Assembly: GCA_907163375.1 (NCBI GenBank)
Contig: CAJQUW010011033.1
Coordinates: 124,001 to 188,000 of the forward strand
DNA from: Prostheceraeus crozeri
Taxonomy: Eukaryota; Platyhelminthes; Polycladida; Euryleptidae
Direction: 5' to 3'
DNA length: 64,000 bases
The position numbers were made by a program, and so were the translations under genes. The notes below the pieces were generated by a model, which saw only the letters and a list, made by a program, of their open reading frames with translations, was not told where the DNA came from and did no database searches. The stretch's first letter is position 1. The number at the start of each line of letters is the position of its first letter. Shown in pieces: positions 34,020 to 45,401 of the stretch.

Positions 34020-34197
34020 AGTCCACCAGGCGGTCGGACCAACTCACTCGAGTCTCACACTCTGTCGTTGCAGAGGGGGGGGGGAGTCAGCGAACATGTT
34101 GTGAACCAACCTGGCCGGCACACCACGACAGACTCTGTCGTTCCAGGGGGGGGGAGGGGGGGCGCGCTGTGTTTATTCTGGACCTTTTGTTACTACT

Positions 34198-34203
34198 CGC
34201 GTC
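34198..34203 (+). repeat. Right 6-bp target-site duplication of the giant palindrome
   Basis: CGCGTC directly after the right terminus. Confidence 0.85.
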
Positions 34204-34583
34204 TTTACTTGTGATCATGCAGTTTAACTATTTCTTCATAATTAAGTACGGGGCCTGGCTATGGTTGCACATGTATATCGCTGCTGTGCCCACCGGCCCC
34301 GGCCACGCGAGACGCGATTGCCAAGCTTGGCAATAATCTAACGTGTATATGTAATTTTGCGGTAGGAAATTGCATGATACAACAGAAAAAATAAATATGA
34401 AGAAGATTTGATATAAAATTGGCTTAAGCAAATAAAAACAAACAACATGCTATGTATGTTATGAATACAACATTTTTGACATTGACAGACATGCGATGAT
34501 CGATGCCAGTTGGCCCTAAAATCCCCATTGTTAATCATTTGTAATACATACATCCATATTGTAGTTTCAGCCTGGTGAATAAC

Positions 34584-34937
34584 TCAAAGAGTATTGTTGA
34601 CATGGGTGAGCCTTATAAATAGCCAATTCCTCAGTGTATTATTCGGATTCTCACTGACATTGTTAATAGTCATGAATTCTACAGAGGGAGTTGAGTGTTT
34701 ATCAATGGATACCCCATCAGTGTTCATGTGGACATTTTTTCTTCCACTTGTTTTGATAGCACTGCATTTAATTGTTATATTACCGCTCTCATCTTCAATA
34801 TTTTTCTCACAAAAACTACAGAATGAATATTCTTGAAACTTAAGATACGACATCGGTGAATTATGCTTTATATCACCTACCATTTCTAAGGGTTTTTGTC
34901 GCATCGCACAGCCGACAAAACAGCAATTTCGCACCAT
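34584..34937 (-). CDS. Possible THAP-like N-terminal fragment
   Basis: A 117-residue ORF starting MVRNCCFVGC, which resembles the first residues of THAP zinc-finger proteins. A donor-like GTAGGT follows after about 19 codons, and the rest has no recognisable THAP core. It may be the first exon of a decayed P-like transposase, or chance. Confidence 0.25.
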   Translation of the reverse strand: MVRNCCFVGCAMRQKPLEMVGDIKHNSPMSYLKFQEYSFCSFCEKNIEDESGNITIKCSAIKTSGRKNVHMNTDGVSIDKHSTPSVEFMTINNVSENPNNTLRNWLFIRLTHVNNTL

Positions 34938-35324
34938 TGCCGTAATGCTTTTTTGCCACGATAAGGACCGGACGAAAATGGGTTCAAATTTAGGTATCTA
35001 TTTTTCATCTAGCCCTTTTAAACAATTAAATATCTTTGATGACGACGCATGACACAAAATTGACGCCTCGAAATGACGCTGACTCCATCAACGTCAATTT
35101 CAGATTTAGTTGACGCCGACACCAACGGCGTCAATAATTTTTGCAACTGACGCTGACGCCGTTAATTTTTTTCATTGACGCTTGCAACATTGCTCTATAG
35201 ATAATCGCAACGCTAAATCCAGAAAGTGATCTACGCATTTCACTGACCGACAAGGAATAAAATTTCGAACATATAATTGTCGAGAAAAGGCAGGAAGAAG
35301 GTCAAAGATTATAAAGTGAGTCGT

Positions 35325-35545
35325 TTTTTATTTATATTACCTTTTTTGATGATGAAGCCTCTACGTCACTACTCCCCATACTTGGTGCTTGGACGGTGCT
35401 GACATAGCAAGACTTATGGAGCGTTGTAGTACTTTTAGTCTGAATGCCCTTCCTGCCGACTTCTAATGACGACTTCGGGACTCGACCTCTGGACCAAAAG
35501 ATCGCTAGGCCAAGCACTTAACCACTGTGCCACGGAGACCACTAC
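35325..35545 (-). repeat. tRNA-derived SINE
   Basis: On the minus strand it begins GGTCTCCGTGGCACAGTGG with a B-box-like GGTCGAGTCCC, then a body containing AAGTCGGCAGGAAGGGCATT and a short A-rich end. The layout is that of a tRNA-headed SINE; no clear TSD. Confidence 0.65.
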
Positions 35546-36606
35546 AGTGTGAAAAATTTCAAACTGCCTTTTGAATGCCTTTCAATGAATTACAAGCATA
35601 TATTCCGCAACCCGCGCGATTGAATGTCTGTTTTTCATTATGTTGCCGCCGGGGAGCGCCGCCGCCGCCGGTCACTTCTTCGGCGTCGCGCCGGCACAGA
35701 CATTTTTCGATTTTATTTTGTGGATTAACTGTCTCCACTGCATTTCCAACCGGAACTAAGGAGCATATCGTTTGTTCGTGAGGAAAAGTCCAAATATACT
35801 TTCTGGTTGGATATAATCAAGAGAGTAGCCCTACATTCTGACAGGAACAAGGTTGTCGGTGAATAAGCTTGTATAGGCATCGATCGGTCAAGCTATAACA
35901 TTTTCACTTTGCTAGAATTCAGGTGTAGGATGTACATGTATATTACGTGGACTGCACAGTAATGAAGCCGTGATTTCATACAAATAATTCATCGGTTACT
36001 CAGCTTTATATAAGGGTGTCGCATTTCTGTTAATCACACAGAAATCACAATTGTTGTTTGATTAAGAACCCTTAGCTGATAAAACGCAACTTCCGTGAAT
36101 GGTACCAACTAGGTAGGCTAAATGCATCACAACATTTTCAGATGGTGAATATTTACCGAATTCTTCTGTACTAATTTTAATCAGAAATGAAATTTAGACT
36201 ATCCGGTTTTTTCGATTAAGCGAATAATAGGACTATACTTAGATACTAAGGAGAGATCCAACTTCTATTCTCATGAACTCAACAGATGTACGCCGATTGT
36301 TTCGGCGTGGCGGACGCCGTCGCCGATTAAAATTTATCAGCGCGCCGAAAACGCCGCCGCCGATGAAAAATATATCGGCGCAGGGGTCTATTCTAGATCG
36401 ACTCGTGCATTCAAAACAAAGGGTGCGAGATTCAAAGCCTCGTCAGTCTTAGGTGTTCGGCGATGAAAACGATGCGCTGTTTAGGGGCTTCAATGTTGCG
36501 GTTTAGAGGTGCAGGTGACTTGCAGCTCATTCCTGCACATTTTCAGTCAAAGATCTGTGGAAAAAAACATACTGGATGTAAGTATCTCATCAAACATTGA
36601 TCTTAC
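35546..36606. other. Intron with two CGGCG-rich patches
   Basis: Patches rich in CGCCG/CGGCG at 35645-35695 and 36290-36385 stand out in AT-rich DNA. They may be ends of a MITE, but exact termini and a TSD were not found. Confidence 0.35.
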
Positions 36607-36742
36607 CTAAATCGCTGTTGAATTTACAAGCAGGAGCAGCAGAACCATGCTTCACGTATACTTGGCCAAATTGGGCGGACAGACAGGTGTTGTATTTCGC
36701 TGGGCAATAAGAAGTCAACGCAGCACACATGGTGCAAGTAGG
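36607..36742 (-). CDS. Coding exon 8 of the Cys-rich gene
   Basis: 136 nt encoding 45 residues (starting PTCTMCAALTSYC) with fewer cysteines than upstream exons. TTGCAG acceptor and GTAAG donor; phase in 0, out 1. The next exon is 28.5 kb away because the giant palindrome lies in the following intron; the shared phase 1 supports splicing across it. Confidence 0.8.
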
Positions 36743-38369
36743 CTGCAATAAAACACAAAATATAAAGCATACTGTGTCATCAACAGCAAGTGCAAAAAAA
36801 TTACCTCAATCTTGACATCATGCGAACTTCTTCATAGCCCATCATGAGCTACCACAAACGCGTGCGCATGATTGCGTACGTCAAAAATGCAGACGGTGTT
36901 ATGACACCACAGTATATGTATGCTCAAAGGATGCATTCCAGGAGAAATTTGCTAATGCGCAACTACGCAAGAGCTACATATAAGTACAAAGAATTAATGG
37001 GAAAATACGGATGCTTCTCTGATCTAATGATTTAAATATTCAGGAGTTCAGTCCATATTTTATTTTTTTGAATATCGGCTTTAAAACAGCAAATTAAAAA
37101 TAAGATGATGATGCAAAAACGTTGTATGATCCATCTATTTGTGATCTTCTACATCCAAAAATGTACTCATATCAATTTTCCACATGCAAAGTGGACACAT
37201 AGTCCATGCATTCGAATTACAGAATAAATAACATCAAATTCGCCCAAACGCAACATCAAAAATACCTTCACTACCAAACATAAACTTGCCAAGCATAGCG
37301 AAATCATTGCTTATATATTTTCATAGCTTATGAAGCAGATTTAAACTAATCACTTTGACATGTGTTTCAATATGCTGGTAACTATTTCAAATATGTGAAT
37401 GACGATTAAGTATGCAGATTGCACATACATATATCGATCATGAGAAATATGCCAGAAACAGGTTTGTTAACGACTTTAGGATTGGAATGAAGTACGTGTC
37501 TCGTGGCAAAAATAATCAAATTGCATGGCCGAAACTTGGCACAAGCTGAAAACGCAGTCTGAAATCATCTGAACAGGCTGGAAGAAGACTGACATCTCTA
37601 AAGCGATTTGCTGTTTATGGTTTTTTAGTGGAAAGCTTTTGCTTACGATAATATTCATTGTTTTGTTATTTACTAAGTAGGGCCTACATAATCATGTGAT
37701 CAGTGGTTCAGTAATTGGCCTAGTGATATTTTGGTCCAGAGACTGATTTTGTTATTGCGCCCAAGCCGCCAGTGTGGGGGGAGTAGTGGCGCTGGCGCTA
37801 AAGCTTCATAATCATGTGATCTGTAATCTTCAAAACTTAAGATTGCAATGAATCATTTTGTAAGATGTTTTACGATATTAAACTTATTTATGTGTTCAGA
37901 ATATTATCCTCCATAAGAAAGTAAAATAAAACATTTCACGAACTTCTACTTCAGTAAATTTTTCACAATCTAAGTTGCTGATTAAAGGTAGGCACTGCAT
38001 TAAAGTAAAATTCTCGCATTCCGATCAGAAGCATAATAATAACACTACATGATGAGGGAGAGTTTGAAGACATTCCATGGAAAACATCATTACTTTAGAC
38101 TTAGTACTTCTCACTTTAAAGTAAGATGTACTGCGTCTAGACCAAATAAAGTAAATTTCATTTTAACCGAAAATTTCAATCTGCATCTGTATGTTTTTCT
38201 TTTATCTTGTGGTCAAAGGGTGTACACCATTCTGTGAGAGCTTCATCATCGGCCTCGTTCCCTGCTGTGACTCAAACCGGTGGCCATGCCGGTAAAAGTA
38301 AAAAAAATAAATATAAATATACAATTCGGTCATTGTATGATCAATCTCCATGGTTAATGCTTTCGGAAG
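36743..38369. other. Intron sequence, no recognised feature
   Basis: AT-rich; short ORFs only. A TCATAATCATGTGATC-like segment occurs near 37690 and 37806. Confidence 0.4.
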
Positions 38370-39093
38370 TAGGGCTGGTATCGGTTAACCGGTTAATCTT
38401 CTCGGTTAACCGGCTACATCTTCTCTTAACCGGTTAAAATCGGTTATAACGTTTGATTAGATTTATCTCGTATAATGAAATCCGGTTGAACTATAGATTG
38501 CACTGGTTTCATGTCGTAGGTCATTCATCGCAATTTGCAATCCTTTAGTCGTGCTATTTCCTTACACGTAACGTTAGTGTGGATTGATCTAAAGCGCAAA
38601 ATCCAATTCTTTGTATCTATTGGCTAGTGTTATCGGGTTTTCTAGGTTATCTCTGCCAATCGAAATACAGCATCTCAGCAAATGTCATCTTAACTCATAA
38701 ACCTTGGGAGCAGGGAGAACTGAAGCATAGCTTTCTACTTTCATCATACAAGCTAAGTCACACATTAGCGCAACATTGGTTCGGCATTAAAGCCAAATTG
38801 TAGCACGAACATCTTTTTGATACCGGCATCTCAATGTGCCGCGATCATGGATTTGGAAGCATTTTCAGATGAATACCAGTGATACAAAGGCGACTTTCAG
38901 CAGCATGAATTGAACTAAACATGAAGTAATGTAGTCATGCAATGGAATCAAAGGAGGAATTCGGTTGAAATCCAAATTGACAAGGTCCGTAGTTGTTGAT
39001 TAACCTTGACAACCAAATCAACACTGCGAATCCTGATTTAACCAATTTTAACCGGTTAACCGGTTACAAAAAAATTAACCGGTCCCAGCCCGG
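38370..39093. mobile_element. hAT-like MITE with AACCGGTT-rich termini, 724 bp
   Basis: The left end TAGGGCTGGTATCGGTTAAC and right end GTTAACCGG...CCCAGCCCGG are imperfect inverted repeats full of AACCGGTT. Flanks TTCGGAAG and TTCGAAAG match 7 of 8. No ORF of note. Confidence 0.7.
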
Positions 39094-39410
39094 TTCGAAA
39101 GAGAATGAAAGTAATTTTTAAGTATGTTGTTCAACCCTGAGAAATCAATCTGAAATGAGGATAGATAAAGTGAAACCCCTTCCTGTCGCATTTTTTTGCT
39201 GAGGTCCTCTAAAAACTACTGCGTGTTGTGACTTTTAGTTTTAGCGTAATTTAAAACTTTCCATCAAAACCTTTATTCTTGCTTATTCTCAATACTCAGC
39301 TTCGTCTCGTCCACTTACATTTGTTCTTTGAACTTTCTGTTCTGCATTATATCTTCGCATGACATAACACACATAATCTGCCACATTGTAGGCCTATGGA
39401 GCGTATCACC

Positions 39411-40031
39411 CACAGAATTAAATATTTTGTTTATCTGCTTCAGTTTGCTAGAAGTGTGATTAATACGAAATCGCCGGCACATCGAGGAACCTATTAAGTG
39501 GGCAAGAAGGAATTCCTAATACCTTGCAGAGATAGGAAAAAAGTCGTGCATCGCTTGCGGATTACTGTGAGTTCCAGCAAAGTGCTTTGATTGCCACAAT
39601 TCCTTCAGATTCGAAGAATTCAGATCACTGCGCACAAGTTTTCTCCATAATGTTGGCCTTTCCGTCATTATTAAAAAAAGTAGCAGGCGTACGAAAACAA
39701 GTGATGTTCACTTGATGTTTTCACATCCTCTCCTTCGTATTTCTCACTGTTTAGTGCATACAATGAATCGAATGCTAGCCAAGAAAGCGATGTGTGTTTT
39801 GGTGTGTGCGAAGTGAAATCACAGCATGCACGCATCCCTCACTGGCTCTGGTGTCCTCTGCTGACAGCTTATTGTTTACCATTTCCAATAGCAAGCAATA
39901 CACGAATTATCCACTCGAGAAGGAGCAAGTTGTAGAATTCTGTGATGTGCCATTTCGATATTAAGGCGAAATATAACCCTTCCTTTCTAGGAAACCGAAG
40001 AACGCGAAGAAGAATACGAGATAATTCCGTG
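39411..40031 (+). mobile_element. hAT-like MITE, four-copy family, copy 3
   Basis: CACAGAATTA termini as at 4974 and 9244. Flanks GTATCACC and GTAGCACC match 7 of 8. Lies 317 bp after the 38370 element. Confidence 0.85.
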
Positions 40032-40792
40032 GTAGCACCACATTGATGTACTGCAAAATCCATGAACCCCGAGGCGCTTCACAACCTCGGATTTCATCAC
40101 TTTATTTGTCCTTCTTTTTCTTGTTTATCAAAGCTTGAGGGAAGAGGAGGAGCCTATACACCAAAGGGTGTCCGTCAGCAGAAGATGTAAAAGCAAAGAA
40201 GTAGAAAATGGAAGAAAAAAGTAGGAATGATGAAGGAACATAACACAGTTTCTAGCTATTGTGTGAAAGTAAGGCAAAATGGTATATAACTGATAACTGC
40301 ACAACTAAGTACAGAAACACTGAAAAAAATATGGTGGTAAAAGGTGATTACACAAATATGGGATATAAAATGTATAATAACTAAGTATGAACCAATAGCT
40401 ATGACTCAAAGGGATAAAATTGGAAATAACGAAAAACACTGTTGAAAACCAAGATAACATACTAGAAATGCATAAGACAAAAGGCCCTTCAAATTCTCAA
40501 CTCTCCATAGAGCTTAGTGGAAGTTTATTCACGACTCTGTTGAATGCTTCAACACTAACAGATCCAATGGAAAGTCTATTCCACAACCATTTTGGGTTCC
40601 TAGAATATATACCTATTATAACTCAAAAAAATACCGACAGAAGGGATAGCAAATTCAGACTCTTGAAGATTTTCTCTCATGTAATGATCTTTCTTTTTCA
40701 ATATGATCTTTCTGTATTTAAACAATTTCGTGATGATTTAGAGTAAACTTGCATCTAAAAGTGCTTGCTACATCATCCGTACTTTTGCTTAC

Positions 40793-40892
40793 CTTGTTAA
40801 GTCCGTTGCAGGTGTAGCCAGAAGGACATGTCAAACATTTTGAAGACATTGTTGGAGAGTACTGACCAACAGCGCATGCCGTAAGTGTTCCT
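40793..40892 (-). CDS. Coding exon 7 of the Cys-rich gene
   Basis: 100 nt encoding one module (ACAVGQYSPT...CLTCPSGYTC). TTTCAG acceptor and GTAAG donor; phase in 2, out 0. Confidence 0.85.
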
Positions 40893-41379
40893 CTGAAAAA
40901 CAATGGTTCAATATCATTTCCATGCAACTGTTATGCAGGTACATATGCCTCAAAAAAATGCAGCATTACATTGCATAATCTTCAACCATTTGCTTTTTTA
41001 TTAAAATTCCTATTTATGTTTCATCGTTGCTGTGGTAAAGTTCAACTTGCATCCTCTGATGTAGCCTGAGCAGGCGAAAATCTAGGAGAGTGTACCATGA
41101 ATCGGGCACTCGGACATTCCTTTAAGTTTTTTGACAATTTCTGAGAGAGAAAACACGCTTACGGAATTGGGTTTCCTTCAGGCCGCAGTGCCAGCTTCAT
41201 GAATATCTGGCAAAAAGTCCACATGCACTATTCTATGTACGTGGTGACGTCAATAAGCCTGTAGACTCTTATAGATGAAAAAGAAATCCTGCGATAAAAG
41301 CATATTGAACTTATAGATTAAATTACATCAACAAATCACATACATTATTACATAGTATACATTTTAACAATCATTTTAC

Positions 41380-41790
41380 TGTATAGGCCCCATTATTGTC
41401 GATACACAATTTCCAACGTCTCAGAAGCTCATTAAAATCTGTGCTGAAGCAACAACCTTCCCGACGTCTGTCAAATGAAATCTGCTACTTTCTCCTTCAG
41501 TCCTTTGCACGAAAATTTCTTGCCTCTGAGGTGCATTTTTAGATGCGAGAAGAGGAAAATGGGGCCAGGTCCGGGCTGTGAGATGGATATGGAAATTGAT
41601 CGAATCCAGTACTTCCCAAAGAGGATTGAGTCCGTCCACTTGTGTGTATCGGAGCATTCTCATGCCACCTGCAAGTCTTCTTGTTAGCTTGATGGTTTCC
41701 GGTACGAGCTGTTCTTAGTATTGTCCCGGTATCTCTAACTAAATGAGAATGTGGTAACTCGGACACCAATGTTAAATTCATATAAACAGA
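41380..41790 (-). mobile_element. Mariner transposase fragment, C-terminal part
   Basis: Minus-strand pieces in several frames show WHENAPIHTSGRTQ, GFDQFPYPSHSPDLAPF and a HLK.HLRGKKF-like segment. These correspond to the HxDNAPxHT and PxYSPDLAP blocks of mariner transposases around the second and third catalytic Asp. It lacks the N-terminal half and is broken by frameshifts and stops; a dead relic. Confidence 0.85.
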
Positions 41791-42587
41791 ATATTAAATA
41801 TATTCCTACTGCCACAAAAGTGTACATGATGTCATTTATACGAGCAGCATTCGTATTTATAGGAAAATCATATATGTCCGGCCCGAGAACCGGTGCGCCG
41901 GTGCACTGTGCACAGCCCTAGTATTTATCCGTATTAGCTGCTTTATAGTGTAACCTCAATCGTGTTGGGTGAACCAATACCAAGTTGGAAACCTGTGCTC
42001 GTGACACAATCACAGAATTTTCTTTACCACTCCACTACGAGAAGAAGGCATTTCATGCAGAAGTTTTCAAGAGTAAAACGGACACCATTTTTGCTCAATA
42101 ATAGTAGGGTCATTTAGTCAATTTTATAAATTTCAATAAATGGAAAGCAGCATGATCACAAACTATGGGGCAATTGTTCTGAAATCTAATTCTAACCGAA
42201 GCATATCTAGATCTTTGACTTTCACAAAATACCGGCACCGGCACACATAAGTACAGTATTCATTTCTTTATTGATGCAACAAATACCTGGTATTGTAGAG
42301 TCACGTAATTTACGACAAATTAGACTTATCGGCAGATAATGACGTTTTTATTGTCTATTAGTTAACTACTTCTTTAAGCGCCAATGATGTATTCCATGAC
42401 AAAATTAAGGGGTACTTAGCAACTTTATGCAGAAAAGTGGTTTTGAAGATTTTTAACCAGGACAGTTTATTTGGTAGTAGCAGCTTATTGGATCATATTA
42501 ATAAGTTTCAAATCGGCGAAAGCCAAATATGCTGACATTGCAGCTAATATGGATAAATTTGGCAATCGACTGCGGAGAAGTTCTAGT

Positions 42588-42750
42588 TCAATTAATTCAT
42601 TGCTCAGTAGTTCATGTTTCAATTAGTTGGTTGGTCAGTAATTCACGCTTCAATTAATTCATTGCTCAGTGATTCATGTTTCAATTAATTGATTTCTTAG
42701 TAGTTCATGTTTCAATTAGTTAATTGCTCATTGATTCTTATTTCCATTGA
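42588..42750 (+). repeat. 31-bp minisatellite, about five units
   Basis: TCAATTAATTCATTGCTCAG-type units start at 42588, 42619, 42650, 42681 and 42712, an exact 31-bp period. Confidence 0.9.
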
Positions 42751-43028
42751 CGTTGAGAAGATGATTTTGCTGTTTTCCACTAAATATTAGTGTAGTCTTA
42801 ACAACAGTAGCGATCACACTTCGTATTTTTGTGCGTCACTCTGACGGCTAAATGTCAGACTTAACATTCTGTGGTGCAATTGCTTAGTATGGAATTTACA
42901 CTGTGACCTGACGTTCCTCGTGATTGTGAGCAGACACCTGTTTACATGATGCAACTGACATTCTCAGTGACTTCGAATGCAGCACTCCAAACAAAAGGTT
43001 AAGAAGGAACAACTGTTCTTAAACTTAC

Positions 43029-43258
43029 GATGCGCATTGAGAACCAGATGGACAATTTGTGCAGACATTATTGAGAACATATTGTCCTTTGGCGCACTGG
43101 ATGGGGATTGCAGTACTACTTGGGCAACTGTAGCCGCTGGGGCATGCCAGACACGAGCTATGGCCCTCTGGAGAGTACGTTCCAGCGGCACAGGCAGTGT
43201 TTGCTCCATTCGTGGCGCATTTCATTCCACCTGGACAAAGCTTGCATTCTGTCGCGTT
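43029..43258 (-). CDS. Coding exon 6 of the Cys-rich gene
   Basis: 230 nt, about 76 residues, with CKLCPGGMKC, ACAAGTYSPEG, CLACPSGYSC and CTNCPSGSQC: the clearest tandem modules in the gene. ATTTTAG acceptor and GTAAG donor; phase in 0, out 2. Confidence 0.87.
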
Positions 43259-43589
43259 CTAAAATGCAACAAACGGAATGAATTGCGTAAAAAGAATTAA
43301 ACTCGCATTTAATTTCATTTCATTACTAGTTGAAACAGACTTGAATGAAATTTATCCGATATCTTAAAGGACACTTGCAATTTGGTCCTAAGTCTACGAA
43401 AGACACCGCAAAGGGAACGGACTGAGAGAGAGAGAGCGAGTTGATTTTGAATTTTGGGAGATAATAGTATATACAGCTCTTATGTATTGAGTCTGTGAAC
43501 TGCGGCCAGCAGGCCAAATAATACACTCTCACAATCATTTGGGAGTGAGAGTAATTATTATGAAATCAATAGACAGTCACATATTGGCT

Positions 43590-44270
43590 GTGAAAAGGCA
43601 AAACAACGTATTTTGAAAATAGCTGTTTTGAGAAGTCCGTGGTAAAAGCAAACAGGCACTTTCAAGCTAAAAACAACATATTTCAAAATACGTTATATAT
43701 TTTCAGAGACATAAAGCGCCAAAGCAACATATTTTAAAATGTGCCTTTTCAGTTTTAGAGGCATGAAAGACCAAGACAACTTATTTCAAAATGTGCCTTT
43801 TCAGTTTTAGAGGCATGAAAGACCAAGACAACTTATTTCAAAATGTACCTTTTCAGTTTCAGAGGTATGAAAAGGCAAAACGTGTTGCAAAACACTTTTT
43901 ATCAGAAAGAAGAGGTATGATGCGATTGCGAATGTGTACAATCTATTTTAGATTTCTAATCGGTATTATTGTGAATGAAGAGTCAAAGATTGTTGCGTAT
44001 TTTGAAATGCGTTGTTCTGCCTTTTCAGAGGTCAACTAAATATCACAGAAATTTTAACGTACTTTGAAGATATTTCATCTGACCTCGATGAGATAGTTAG
44101 TTCTATTGACGTGTTGCTTATAATTTCAAATTGTTTTATCCTAAAAAAGCATTATTTTTCTTGTTTAAAATATCTGACTAATCTCAGACGAAAATACACA
44201 TACTGAATTGCCATACGACTATGTTGAGGCAAAACAACTTATTTTAAAATACGTTGTTTTGCCTTTTCAC
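43590..44270. mobile_element. Inverted-repeat MITE, 681 bp
   Basis: Left end GTGAAAAGGCAAAACAACGT; the right end is its inverted repeat. Inside are tandem copies of a segment with GGCATGAAAGACCAAGACAA (about 43760-43870). No clear TSD. Confidence 0.7.
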
Positions 44271-44601
44271 GGTCGATATAATATTGTATATTCACAGTTG
44301 TAGATGATCATTCTTCTAACAACACCGTAGATTCTTCAACGGACGCTGAAGTGAAGATTGTGATTAGATCATTCAATATCTTCTGCCACGTAGTTTAAAT
44401 GCTTTACATGCGAACCCTAAGAGTGAAATTATAATACTAAAGACAACATATTTAGAAAAATATAGTAACAATACATTAAAAGGTTGGACTAATGAGAATT
44501 GGATAAGAATTGGACGAAAACCCACCAATTAACCAGCTGGTTGGTGAGGGTTGATTGCATTATACAAATCAATCATTCTGAAAATCATAACTTTTACTTA
44601 C

Positions 44602-44878
44602 CTGACGAGCATATCCTGGTGGACATGTTCTTGTTACACTTGGACTTGGGCAAATTGACGCACCTCCGCAAGCGACGCAGGAACCAGAAGTTGAAGTCTG
44701 TCCAATGACACAGTTGGTAGGAGAAGCTGAAGCTGTGGAACATGCGAAGCCAGAAGGACAAGGGACGCATACGGGACTAGCTACTGGTCTGTACATCCCT
44801 GTTGCAGCATTGCAAGTATTTGGTGTTGCTCCTGTACACGCTGCTCTGTTATCACATGGAGAACAACCATCGCCTTTT
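44602..44878 (-). CDS. Coding exon 5 of the Cys-rich gene
   Basis: 277 nt, 92 residues, with motifs SPCDNRAAC, CVPCPSGFAC and TCPPGYARQ. TTTCAG acceptor and GTAAG donor; phase in 2, out 0. Same module type as its neighbours: a Cys-Pro-Ser-Gly-Phe-x-Cys core with Ser/Thr/Ala-rich linkers. Confidence 0.85.
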
Positions 44879-45401
44879 CTGAAACATTCAACGAGAAGAC
44901 GGCAAGATGTCATTTTCACGTCTTTAAAATTTATGATGTCATTGTACAGAGATGATGAGGTGCACACAAATTGTAGAAAATTTAAAAATAAGAAACAGTT
45001 GACAGACATGTGAGCGCACAACAATTATGCGCGCGTTTTTAATTGTTTTTAAGAACATTTTTCTAGGGCTACAGAAATATTTTCCACCACCACCACCACG
45101 AAGTTAATGTTTAAGTGCTTAGCAGTAATCCCAGCTCTAAATACAAATTCTAATGCAACCGAAATCCATGTGTACAACATAGTAAGAAAAAATGAAAATA
45201 AAGAAATGTTTAAACCTATGAATTTTTAAGTTTTAGTCAAAGCATGCATTTTTGTCAGCCGATTTTCCTTGAAGTTATGCATGGTTGTTACACAGCGCGG
45301 TGTTTAATATCAAAATTTCTTGATGGTTTTGTCGGTGGACAATGATAAGCTAGATCATATGTGTATGTTCCGAGCGCAACGGTGACATGGCCGATAATTA
45401 A

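Larger units (their letters stand above)
11636..34197. mobile_element. Giant palindromic element, 22.6 kb, Polinton-like termini
   Basis: The whole element is one inverted repeat. The left arm is 11636-23179 and the right arm 23180-34197, with no spacer at the centre. Termini are AGTAGTAACAAAAGG / CCTTTTGTTACTACT, flanked by a perfect CGCGTC duplication. Each arm holds a 487-bp-unit array, a TATA promoter, a 366-residue protein gene, smaller ORFs, structured motifs and an AATAAA-rich satellite. Arms differ by about 526 bp, mostly one extra 487-bp unit on the left; the gene region differs by a single base in length. 5'-AG termini and a 6-bp TSD are known for Polintons, but no Polinton gene is present, so I call it Polinton-like only in its ends. 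It looks whole and recent. Alternatives are an unclassified fold-back transposon or a head-to-head dimer of an 11-kb linear replicon. Confidence 0.85.

Noticed and set aside
11636-34197. Palindrome as a sequencing or assembly fold-back artefact
   Set aside because: Arms differ by about 0.5 kb in array length and by scattered bases, and the outer ends carry a perfect duplication of unique flanking sequence; simple read folding would give neither. Long reads would settle it.
40420-40746. 108-residue ORF next to exon 7
   Set aside because: Intronic, opposite strand, no recognised motif; probably chance in AT-rich DNA or an old repeat.
44705-45013. 102-residue plus-strand ORF opposite exon 5
   Set aside because: Antisense shadow of exon 5 extended by chance into the intron.
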